Assembly (NCBI RefSeq): GCF_000972385.1
Contig: NZ_JXTE01000039.1
Location: 19,514-83,513, forward strand
Direction: 5' to 3'
Source of the DNA: Streptomyces sp. WM6386
GTDB taxonomy: Bacteria > Actinomycetota > Actinomycetes > Streptomycetales > Streptomycetaceae
DNA length: 64,000 bases
Every line of letters starts with the position of its first letter. Within the stretch, counting starts at the first letter, position 1. The notes under the pieces were generated by a model. It saw nothing but the letters and a program-made list of their open reading frames with translations. It was not told where the DNA came from and ran no database searches. The translations under genes were made by a program, and so were the position numbers. This document shows, in pieces, positions 29,644-37,387 of this stretch.

Positions 29644-31833
29644 CTACTTCGCCGTGGGGCTCGCCACCGGCCTCGCGCCCTTCTTCAGGAAGCCCATGTC
29701 CTCGTAGAGCGGAGTCCGGAAGCCGAAGGCCCCCGCGTTCACCACGTTCTTCCTCGCGGCCGTCAGCTGGGGCCGCTGGTACAGCGGGATGGACCCCGCC
29801 GCCGCCCAGATGCGGGAGTCGGCCTTGCGGATCAGGCCCCGGCTCTCGCGCTCGTCCAGCGTCGCCATCGCCTGGTCGAAGAGCTGGTCCACCTGGTCGG
29901 TGCCGACCCGCGTGTAGTTCTGCTCGACGTTCAGGGAGCCGTCGGCCGCCGGCACCGGCTTGGCGTAGATCGGGCGGCCGTCGGTGGCGGGGAAGGCGGA
30001 GGCGGGCCAGGAGTACAGCGCGAGGTCGTACTGGCCCGACGCGATGTGGTCCTTGAAGTAGCTCTCGTCCTCGACCTTGGAGATCTCGGTGCGGATACCG
30101 ACCTTGCGCAGCATCCCCGAGATCCGGTCGGCCACCGTGCCCAGGGTCTGCGAGCCCGGGCCCGACGGCAGCACGAAGCGGAGCGTGAGCGGCTTGCCGT
30201 CCTTGGCCAGCGCGCCCGCCGCGGTGCCCGCCGGCGCGGCGGTGCCCCGCGGGGCGTAGGCGCCCGGCGCCCCGCCCTGCTTCAGTTTGTCGGCGTACTG
30301 CTTGCCGTCCTGCGCGAGGTGCTTGGGGTCCTTCTTCTTCTCCCGGTCGGCCTCGCGGCGCGCCTTGTCGTCCTCGCCGACGATGTACGTGTCGTCGTCG
30401 CCGTCCTTCGCCTTCTTCCCGGCCTTCTCGCCCTCGGCGCCGGCCGCCTTCTCCTCCTTCTTCTTCTCCTTGAGCGGACCGCCCCGCACCCATCCGGCGT
30501 CCGTGAGCAGGGCCTGTGCCTCCGCGGTGTCCTGACCGCCGAGCGCGCCGCTGTTGTCGGCGTACGCGGCCTGGCCGGAGAGCGCGAGATGGCTGCCGAC
30601 CGGTTCGGCGGGCAGGCCGAGCGGCGTGAGGACCACCGAGGCGAGGGCCTCCCGGTCCAGGGCGCGGGCCACGGCACGGCGCACCCGCTCGTCGGCGAGC
30701 GGGCCGTCGGCGCCGTTGAGGGCGAGCTGGGTGTAGGCGGGCTCCAGGGAGCGGCGTACCTCGAATCCGCGCAGCGCCCGCTGCTGCCGGGCGTATGTCG
30801 TGACCGCCCTCCGCTGCTGCTCGCGGGCGCTGATCTCGTCGTCGGCGGCCTCCTCGTCGGAGCCGTTGGCGACGGCCCAGGAGCGCAGGGAGTCGGCGGC
30901 GCCGAGGTCGCTGCCGGGGCCCATCAGCGGGGTGCTGCTCGCGCCGCGTCTGGGACCGGCGGCGACGGTGATCCGCTTGACGGACTCCGGGTCGATCTCG
31001 GCCAGGTCGAGCTTGCCCTCGGCCAGTGCGGCGGCGCGCTCTTCGCGCGGCACGGCCCGCAGCACGATCTCGTCCAGCTTGGCGGGGTGGCCCCACCAGC
31101 GCGGGTTGCGGTCGAGGGTGACCTCGTCGTCCTTGCGGTCGACCTCCTTCAGCCGGTACGGCCCCGCGCTGACCTTGAGCTTCTTGCGTGCCCCGTCGTT
31201 GAAGGAGTCCGGGGTGCCCATGACGTCCTTCGGGTACAGCGGCGAGAACAGCGACTTCCAGTCGGCGTAGGGCCGCTCGAAGGTGACCTTGACCTCCAGG
31301 TCGTTCTTCCCGCGCTCGATCCTCTCGATGCGGTCGTAGCCGGCGTTGCGGGCCGTCCAGTACGCGGTGTCCTTGCCGGACAGGGCACGCCACTGCGCGG
31401 CGAAGTCGGCGGCGCCGATCTCCCGGCCGTCGCTCCACACCGCCTGCTGGTTGAGCTTGTACAGCACGACCTGCTTGGGCTCGGTCTCGACGACCTCGGC
31501 CTTCTCCAGGTAGTCGGGGTTGACCTGCGGACGCCCGTTGGCGTCGAGTCGGTACATCGAGGGCAGCACGGCCTGGGCGACCCGGGTGGTGGTGCCGTCG
31601 GCGTCCGCCTGGAACGTGTTCAGCGTCTCCGGCACCGAGTCCACGGCCCAGCTCAGAGTGCCGCCGTCGGCGACCATCGCCCGGGTGACGGGCGCGACGT
31701 CCGGCTCGGCGAGGGGCTTTCCGGCCGGATCCTTCGCGCTGCAGCCGGCGAGCGCGGGCACGGCCAGCGCACCCGCGGTGAGGAAGGCGACCGAGCGCAT
31801 GACCGCGCGCAGGCCGACGCCGTCGTGGGACAT
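29644..31833 (-). CDS. SBP family 5-like lipoprotein with a charged inserted linker
   Basis: This 729-residue lipoprotein starts at the ATG at 31833 (GGAGGT nine bases upstream). The signal SVAFLTAGALAVPALAGCSA has lipobox ALAGC. Both lobes of a family 5 peptide-binding protein can be followed: TLSWAVDSVPETLNTFQADA at the start, WSDGREIGAADFAAQWRALS, and VGTDQVDQLFDQAMATLDE near the end. Between roughly residues 450 and 540 there is a long Lys/Glu/Asp/Ala-rich insert (KEKKKEEKAAGAEGEKAGKK and more), unlike normal binding proteins. No permease or ATPase genes accompany it, so it may work with one of the nearby importers or be a sensor. It reads away from the sdh genes. Confidence 0.88.
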   Translation of the reverse strand: MSHDGVGLRAVMRSVAFLTAGALAVPALAGCSAKDPAGKPLAEPDVAPVTRAMVADGGTLSWAVDSVPETLNTFQADADGTTTRVAQAVLPSMYRLDANGRPQVNPDYLEKAEVVETEPKQVVLYKLNQQAVWSDGREIGAADFAAQWRALSGKDTAYWTARNAGYDRIERIERGKNDLEVKVTFERPYADWKSLFSPLYPKDVMGTPDSFNDGARKKLKVSAGPYRLKEVDRKDDEVTLDRNPRWWGHPAKLDEIVLRAVPREERAAALAEGKLDLAEIDPESVKRITVAAGPRRGASSTPLMGPGSDLGAADSLRSWAVANGSDEEAADDEISAREQQRRAVTTYARQQRALRGFEVRRSLEPAYTQLALNGADGPLADERVRRAVARALDREALASVVLTPLGLPAEPVGSHLALSGQAAYADNSGALGGQDTAEAQALLTDAGWVRGGPLKEKKKEEKAAGAEGEKAGKKAKDGDDDTYIVGEDDKARREADREKKKDPKHLAQDGKQYADKLKQGGAPGAYAPRGTAAPAGTAAGALAKDGKPLTLRFVLPSGPGSQTLGTVADRISGMLRKVGIRTEISKVEDESYFKDHIASGQYDLALYSWPASAFPATDGRPIYAKPVPAADGSLNVEQNYTRVGTDQVDQLFDQAMATLDERESRGLIRKADSRIWAAAGSIPLYQRPQLTAARKNVVNAGAFGFRTPLYEDMGFLKKGARPVASPTAK

Positions 31834-32116
31834 GCCACATACCTCCGGGGGTGCACCGCCGGTTTGGATCACGTTTGGCGGTATATGGAGTTGATCAGAT
31901 GTATGCGGCCACTGAAGAGGAAAGGGTTCGGCAGGGGGCGGCGACACGGCGAAGACGGCGCCGAAGCCCACCCATGCGGCGCAATCCAGGGCGTACCGGG
32001 GGCGCGCACGGAGGCTCACGATCCGCCAATCCGTGCACGTCCCTTCACATCGGCAGGTGTGACGCGCAACACTCGCAGGCGCACATGAACGTTGCCGCCC
32101 TAAGTGAGGTCACGTC

Positions 32117-32407
32117 ATGGCCCTGCACGATGAACTGGCATCGGCCCAGCGCTGTCTCGACGAGCTGCTCCGGTATGTGAAACGCCTGGAACAGCAGTTG
32201 GGCAGCGGTGGTCTCGAGATGCGCCGCGTCCGCATGGACGCCGACCGTCTCCGGGAGAGCCTCGTACTGCTGAAGGACGCCGACCCGGCGCTCGCGAAAG
32301 CCAAGCGTCCCGATCTGGTCTCCATCCCCGACACCCCGTACGACAACACCCTCTGGACGGACTCGGACGACGAGGGACTCGGCGCCCGCGACCGCCACGC
32401 CCCCTGA
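32117..32407 (+). CDS. Small coiled-coil protein upstream of sdh (Rv0250c-like position)
   Basis: This 96-residue soluble protein starts MALHDELASAQRCLDELLRY and has a predicted coiled coil at about residues 5-55, then a Pro/Asp-rich tail (LVSIPDTPYDNTLW). It lies 19 bases before the sdh membrane subunit. In mycobacteria a conserved small gene (Rv0250c, about the same size) sits at the same place before the Sdh1 genes, so it may be an accessory or assembly factor. The link is positional; I have not compared sequences. Confidence 0.75.
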   Translation: MALHDELASAQRCLDELLRYVKRLEQQLGSGGLEMRRVRMDADRLRESLVLLKDADPALAKAKRPDLVSIPDTPYDNTLWTDSDDEGLGARDRHAP

Positions 32408-32426
32408 ACCCGACCGGAGTCATGCG

Positions 32427-33248
32427 TTGGCCACTGGTACGGAACCCCATCCGAACAGCGGCGGTGTACGAACGGGTACGCGCGCCGCGATCGACGCCCC
32501 GCATCTGCGGACCGACCGCTGGTGGCTGGCGCCCGCCACCACCACCGCCGGGCTGCTCGCGTTCATCGTGTACACGACGTGGCGGGCCTTCGTCGACACG
32601 AACTACTACGCGGCCCCCTACGTCTCGCCGTTCTACTCACCCTGTCTGGCGGAGCGCTGCGAGCCCATGCGCGGCGGCCCCAACTGGGAGATCTTCGGCA
32701 GCTGGTGGGGCCTGTCCCCCGCGATCCTCATCCTGATCTTCCCGCTCGGCTTCCGCCTGACCTGCTACTACTACCGCAAGACCTACTACCGGGGCTTCTG
32801 GGCGTCCCCGCCGGCCTGCGCGGTGGCCGAGCCGCACAAGAAGTACACCGGCGAGACCCGCTTCCCGCTGATCCTGCAGAACATCCACCGGTACTTCTTC
32901 TACGCCGCGTTCCTGGTCGCCGGCGTCCTCACGTACGACACCGTGCTCGCCTTCCGTGACGAGCACTACGAGTGGGGCCACATGGGTCTGGGCACCCTCG
33001 TGTTCCTGCTCAACATCGTGCTGATCTGGGCGTACACCATCTCCTGCCACTCCTGCCGGCACATCATCGGCGGCCAGCTCAAACACTTCTCCAAGCACCC
33101 GGCGCGCTACCGGATGTGGCGGTGGGTGGGCAAGCTGACCGCCCGTCACATGCAGCTGGCCTGGGCGTCGCTTGCGAGCGTGACGCTCGCCGACGTCTAC
33201 GTGTATCTCGTCGCGTCCGGTGTCTTCGACGATCCGAGGTTCTTTTAA
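32427..33248 (+). CDS. sdhC: Succinate dehydrogenase membrane anchor, Sdh1 type
   Basis: This is the membrane subunit that anchors SdhA/B and passes electrons to quinone. It has 273 residues and five helices (about 35-53, 95-113, 150-172, 185-206 and 238-262). It lacks the usual two-His heme-b pattern of small SdhC/D subunits. In helix 4 it carries CHSCRH (Cys207, His208, Cys210, His212), with His154 nearby. Mycobacterial Sdh1, whose anchor is the same length, was found by structure to hold a membrane-embedded Rieske-type [2Fe-2S] cluster instead of heme, and this motif fits that. The TTG at 32427 follows GGAG; no ATG in frame serves better. Two outer cysteines (73, 78) may form a disulfide. 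Confidence 0.88.
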   Translation: MATGTEPHPNSGGVRTGTRAAIDAPHLRTDRWWLAPATTTAGLLAFIVYTTWRAFVDTNYYAAPYVSPFYSPCLAERCEPMRGGPNWEIFGSWWGLSPAILILIFPLGFRLTCYYYRKTYYRGFWASPPACAVAEPHKKYTGETRFPLILQNIHRYFFYAAFLVAGVLTYDTVLAFRDEHYEWGHMGLGTLVFLLNIVLIWAYTISCHSCRHIIGGQLKHFSKHPARYRMWRWVGKLTARHMQLAWASLASVTLADVYVYLVASGVFDDPRFF

Positions 33249-33265
33249 ATGGATGGGGCGTTCTG

Positions 33266-35209
33266 ATGTCCGTGGTCGACCACCAGGAGTGGGACGTCGT
33301 CGTGGTGGGCGCCGGGGGCGCGGGCCTCCGCGCCGCCATCGAGGCTCGCGAGCGCGGCGCCCGTACGGCCGTGATCTGCAAGTCGCTGTTCGGCAAGGCG
33401 CACACGGTGATGGCCGAGGGCGGCATCGCGGCGGCGATGGCCAACGCCAACGAGCACGACAGCTGGCAGGTCCACTTCCGCGACACCATGCGCGGTGGCA
33501 AGTTCCTCAACCAGTGGCGGATGGCCGAACTGCACGCGCAGGAGGCCCCGGACCGGGTGTGGGAGCTGGAGACCTGGGGTGCCCTGTTCGACCGCACCAA
33601 GGACGGCCGGATATCCCAGCGCAACTTCGGCGGCCACGAGTACCCGCGCCTCGCCCACGTCGGCGACCGCACGGGGCTCGAACTCATCCGGACCCTCCAG
33701 CAGAAGATCGTCTCACTGCAGCAGCAGGACAAGAAGGAGACCGGCGACTACGAGTCCCGTCTGAAGGTCTTCCAGGAGTGCACGGTCACCCGCGTCCTCA
33801 AGGACGGAAACCGGATCTCCGGAGTCTTCGCCTACGAGCGGGAATCCGGCCGCTTCTTCGTCCTGGAAGCCCCGTCCGTGGTCATCGCGACGGGCGGTAT
33901 CGGCAAGTCCTTCAAGGTGACGTCGAACTCGTGGGAGTACACCGGCGACGGCCACGCGCTGGCGCTGCTGGCGGGCGCGCCCCTGCTGAACATGGAGTTC
34001 GTGCAGTTCCACCCGACGGGCATGGTCTGGCCACCGTCGGTGAAGGGCATCCTCGTCACGGAATCCGTCCGCGGCGACGGCGGCGTGCTGCGCAACTCCG
34101 AGGGCAAGCGGTTCATGTTCGACTACGTCCCCGACGTGTTCAAGGAGAAGTACGCCGAGTCGGAGGCCGAGGGCGACCGCTGGTACGAGGACCCGGACAA
34201 CAACCGGCGTCCCCCCGAACTCCTCCCCCGCGACGAGGTCGCCAGGGCCATCAACTCCGAGGTGAAGGCGGGCCGCGGCTCCCCGCACGGCGGGGTCTTC
34301 CTGGACGTGTCGACGCGGATGCCCGCCGAGGTCATCAAGCGCCGGCTGCCGTCCATGTACCACCAGTTCAAGGAGCTGGCGGACGTCGACATCACCGCGG
34401 AGGCGATGGAGGTCGGGCCCACCTGTCACTACGTGATGGGCGGCATCGCGGTCGACTCCGACACGGCCGCCGCACGCGGGGTGCCGGGGCTGTACGCGGC
34501 CGGCGAGGTCGCGGGCGGCATGCACGGCTCGAACCGGCTGGGCGGCAACTCCCTGTCCGATCTGCTGGTGTTCGGCCGCAGGGCGGGCCTGCACGCGGCG
34601 GAGTACGCAGCGGCCCAGGCGTTCGAACGGCCCGCGGTGGACGAGATCCAGATCGACGCGGCGGCCGCGGAGGCGCTGCGCCCCTACTCGGCGGAGTACC
34701 CGGAGACGGGCGCGCAGGACGCGCGTCCGCCGGAGAACCCGTACACCCTCCACCAGGAGCTCCAGCAGGCCATGAACGACCTCGTCGGCATCATCCGCCG
34801 CGAGCCCGAGATGAAGCAGGCCCTGGAGAAGCTCGCCGAGCTGCGGGTACGGGCCCGGCGGGCCGGCGTCGAGGGCCACCGCCAGTTCAACCCCGGCTGG
34901 CATCTCGCCCTGGACCTCCGGAACATGCTGCTGGTCAGCGAATGCGTGGCGCGGGCCGCGCTGGAGCGCACGGAGTCGCGCGGCGGCCACACCCGCGAGG
35001 ACCATCCGGTGATGGACCGCAAGTGGCGCCGTATCAACCTGCTGTGCCAACTCACCGATCCCACCGGCGGACTGGCGGCCACGGACCCGGTCCGCGGCCA
35101 GATCGAGCTCACCCGCGAGACCACCGACCCCATCCGTTCCGACCTGCTCGCCCTCTTCGACAAGGAGGAGCTGGTCAAGTACCTCGCCGAAGAGGAGCTG
35201 TACGAGTGA
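33266..35209 (+). CDS. sdhA: Succinate dehydrogenase flavoprotein subunit (Sdh1 type)
   Basis: This subunit oxidises succinate to fumarate with covalently bound FAD. It has 647 residues, with the dinucleotide fold VVVVGAGGAGLRAA at 11-24, His46 in GKAHTVMAEGG as the FAD attachment site, the substrate region FVQFHPTGM, the Arg-containing HYVMGGI loop, and LYAAGEVAGGMHGSNRLGGN near the end of the FAD domain. Length and style match the mycobacterial Sdh1 flavoprotein. GGATGGGG is the ribosome site for the ATG at 33266. Its stop overlaps the sdhB start by GTGA. Confidence 0.96.
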   Translation: MSVVDHQEWDVVVVGAGGAGLRAAIEARERGARTAVICKSLFGKAHTVMAEGGIAAAMANANEHDSWQVHFRDTMRGGKFLNQWRMAELHAQEAPDRVWELETWGALFDRTKDGRISQRNFGGHEYPRLAHVGDRTGLELIRTLQQKIVSLQQQDKKETGDYESRLKVFQECTVTRVLKDGNRISGVFAYERESGRFFVLEAPSVVIATGGIGKSFKVTSNSWEYTGDGHALALLAGAPLLNMEFVQFHPTGMVWPPSVKGILVTESVRGDGGVLRNSEGKRFMFDYVPDVFKEKYAESEAEGDRWYEDPDNNRRPPELLPRDEVARAINSEVKAGRGSPHGGVFLDVSTRMPAEVIKRRLPSMYHQFKELADVDITAEAMEVGPTCHYVMGGIAVDSDTAAARGVPGLYAAGEVAGGMHGSNRLGGNSLSDLLVFGRRAGLHAAEYAAAQAFERPAVDEIQIDAAAAEALRPYSAEYPETGAQDARPPENPYTLHQELQQAMNDLVGIIRREPEMKQALEKLAELRVRARRAGVEGHRQFNPGWHLALDLRNMLLVSECVARAALERTESRGGHTREDHPVMDRKWRRINLLCQLTDPTGGLAATDPVRGQIELTRETTDPIRSDLLALFDKEELVKYLAEEELYE

Positions 35210-35976
35210 GCAGCTACAAGGCCCGCTTCAAGGTGTGGCGCGGCGATGTGAAGGGCGGCGGCCTCAAGGACTTCGCGGTCGAGGTCAACGACGGCGAAGT
35301 GGTCCTGGACATCATCCACCGCCTCCAGGCCACCCAGGCCCCCGACCTCGCCGTCCGCTGGAACTGCAAGGCGGGCAAGTGCGGTTCGTGCTCGGCGGAG
35401 ATCAACGGCCGGCCGCGACTGCTGTGCATGACCCGGATGTCGGTCTTCACCCGGGAGGAGACGATCACCGTCACTCCCCTGCGTGCCTTCCCGGTCGTCC
35501 GCGACCTGGTCACGGACGTCGGCTTCAACTACGAGAAGGCGCGCGAGGTCCCGGCCTTCGTGCCACCGGCCGATCTGGGTCCCGGCGAGTACCGCATGAT
35601 GCAGGAGGACGTGGACCGCTCACAGGAGTTCCGCAAGTGCATCGAGTGCTTCCTGTGCCAGGACACCTGCCATGTGGTCCGTGACCACGAGGAGAACAAA
35701 CCGGCGTTCGCCGGACCCCGCTTCCTGATGCGGGTCGCCGAGCTGGACATGCATCCGCTGGACGCGGCGGACGAGAGCGGCCTGGACCGCAAGAAGACGG
35801 CCCAGGACGAACACGGCCTCGGCTACTGCAACATCACCAAGTGCTGCACGGAGGTCTGCCCCGAGGGCATCAAGATCACGGACAACGCGCTGATCCCGCT
35901 GAAGGAGCGGGCGGTGGACCGCAAGTACGACCCGCTGGTGTGGCTGGGATCGAAGATCAGGAGGAGGTCCTCGTAG
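35206..35976 (+). CDS. sdhB: Succinate dehydrogenase iron-sulfur subunit (Sdh1 type)
   Basis: This 256-residue subunit carries electrons from FAD to the membrane part. The plant-type [2Fe-2S] ligands are in NCKAGKCGSCSAEINGRPRL ending at the following Cys. The [4Fe-4S] and third-cluster ligands are in CIECFLCQDTC and YCNITKCCTEVCPEGI. It starts at a GTG overlapping the sdhA stop. The gene ends 20 bases inside the stop end of the convergent membrane-protein gene, so no terminator fits between them. Confidence 0.96.
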   Translation: MSSYKARFKVWRGDVKGGGLKDFAVEVNDGEVVLDIIHRLQATQAPDLAVRWNCKAGKCGSCSAEINGRPRLLCMTRMSVFTREETITVTPLRAFPVVRDLVTDVGFNYEKAREVPAFVPPADLGPGEYRMMQEDVDRSQEFRKCIECFLCQDTCHVVRDHEENKPAFAGPRFLMRVAELDMHPLDAADESGLDRKKTAQDEHGLGYCNITKCCTEVCPEGIKITDNALIPLKERAVDRKYDPLVWLGSKIRRRSS

Positions 35977-36286
35977 CGCCGGTGCCCGCCGGGAACTGGG
36001 CCCGACGCTGCACATACAGGCCGAGCACGGCCACGGTCACGCCGGCCAGCGCGTACGGGAAGAAGCCGGGGTGGCGCGACGCGTCGAGCGGGCCCAGGAA
36101 GAGGAACGCGCCCGTCCCGGCCTGATTCAGCAGCGTGCCGTATCCCCACACCCTGGGCCGGAGTATCTTCGCGCTTCCCCGCCCCGGGAGCAGCCAGCCC
36201 TTGGTGACGGCGGCCGTACCGATCGCCAGGCCGGCCGTGATCACCACGGCGCCCACGATCCCCAGTACCTCGTTCATACCGATCAT
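35957..36286 (-). CDS. Small integral membrane protein
   Basis: This 109-residue protein has three hydrophobic segments (about 5-28, 48-62 and 68-90) and a basic Arg/Gln tail. The ATG at 36286 overlaps the stop of the upstream kinase-like gene (ATGA), indicating coupling; an ATG three codons later is possible. It overlaps the end of sdhB convergently by 20 bases. I do not recognise the family. Confidence 0.75.
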   Translation of the reverse strand: MIGMNEVLGIVGAVVITAGLAIGTAAVTKGWLLPGRGSAKILRPRVWGYGTLLNQAGTGAFLFLGPLDASRHPGFFPYALAGVTVAVLGLYVQRRAQFPAGTGATRTSS

Positions 36287-37272
36287 GCTTCCACGAGCTC
36301 CAGCACACGCAAGAGATTTGACTCGGCGATGGCCCTCATAGGGCCGGGCCTTGGGAAATCCCCGTCGAGGAGCCGCAGCGGTCCGGCCACCAGGCCGAGG
36401 TGCATCGCCAGACGGTAGAGCGCGAGCCGGTCCTCGTCCAGGCCGGGGACGCGCAGCGCGTCGTAGCGCGGCCCGAAGCGGATCCGCAGGAAGACGTGCT
36501 CCCATTCCACGTCGAAGTACATGAGGCCCTCGATGTCGATGAGGGCGGGCCGGCCGTCGGTGTCCAGCAGGACGTGGTCGGGGCCGAGTTCACCGTGGAT
36601 CAGGGTGTGGCGGGCGCGCGGGCGGACGGCGGCGGCCAACTCCTCGATCCTGGCGGCCAGTCGGTCCGCCACGGCGGCGATCCGGGCATCTCGTACGGCG
36701 GTGGCGGCGATGTCGCGCAGCGCGCCCTCGGTGATCCGCCGCGCGCAGGAACTCGTCGACGCAGCACCGCCGTTGTCGACGACCACGACCTTCCCGAAGT
36801 CCGGGCCCTCGTGCGCGTGCAGGAGCGCGAGTTCGCCGGCCAGCCGCTCCAGGGAGGCGCGGGCCGCGGTCGGGTCACTCTCCAGGGCCTCCTCCAGGCT
36901 GCCGCCCGTGATGTCCTCCATGATCGCCACGTCCGCGTGGACGAGGGTGTGCGTGGCGTCGGCGTGCAGGAGGCGGGGCGTGCGGACGCCGGCCGCGACG
37001 AGGCGGTCGTGCGCGGCCGTGAACACGTCGAGGCTCGAGCCCGCAGAGAAGGGGTCGCGCAGGTCGGAGGGGCCGGAGTCCCAGTAGTCCTCGTCGGCCG
37101 ACCAGACGTAGGCGACCGCCGTGCTCCCGTCGTCGAGGGCGAGCCGGTAGACGCCCTTCTTTGAGCCGCCGCGCAGCCGGGTCACAGCGGCCAGGGCGCG
37201 GTGGGGGCCCAGGGCGGTGCGGGCGAGCGGTGCGACGTCGTCGCGCGTGAGGAACTTCCGGGTCGCAGCCAT
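36283..37272 (-). CDS. Aminoglycoside-phosphotransferase-fold kinase
   Basis: This 329-residue protein has the APH/choline kinase fold. The catalytic loop is HTLIHGELGPDHVLLDTDG, where the usual HGDLHPGNVL Asp is replaced by Glu and His-Pro-Gly-Asn by GPDH, and the Mg-binding Asp is in ALIDIEGL. The N-lobe RLRGGSKKGVYRL serves as the phosphate loop. The Asp-to-Glu change in the catalytic position makes activity uncertain but does not rule it out. The substrate is unknown. The ATG at 37272 is used, and it diverges from the coiled-coil gene at 37388. Confidence 0.85.
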   Translation of the reverse strand: MAATRKFLTRDDVAPLARTALGPHRALAAVTRLRGGSKKGVYRLALDDGSTAVAYVWSADEDYWDSGPSDLRDPFSAGSSLDVFTAAHDRLVAAGVRTPRLLHADATHTLVHADVAIMEDITGGSLEEALESDPTAARASLERLAGELALLHAHEGPDFGKVVVVDNGGAASTSSCARRITEGALRDIAATAVRDARIAAVADRLAARIEELAAAVRPRARHTLIHGELGPDHVLLDTDGRPALIDIEGLMYFDVEWEHVFLRIRFGPRYDALRVPGLDEDRLALYRLAMHLGLVAGPLRLLDGDFPRPGPMRAIAESNLLRVLELVEA

Positions 37273-37387
37273 CCGGCAGATCGTCGCAGCCGTGCGGGAC
37301 GGACCGCCGCCGTTTTTCTCACGGCACCCCACCCCTGCCCCACCCCGGTCGCGCCGCCGCATTCCTGCTCATACGCTCCGAAATGTG

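Noticed and set aside
33220..35976. 918-codon frame containing sdhB
   Set aside because: Its first 660 codons are an out-of-frame reading of sdhA. Only the part from 35206 is real.
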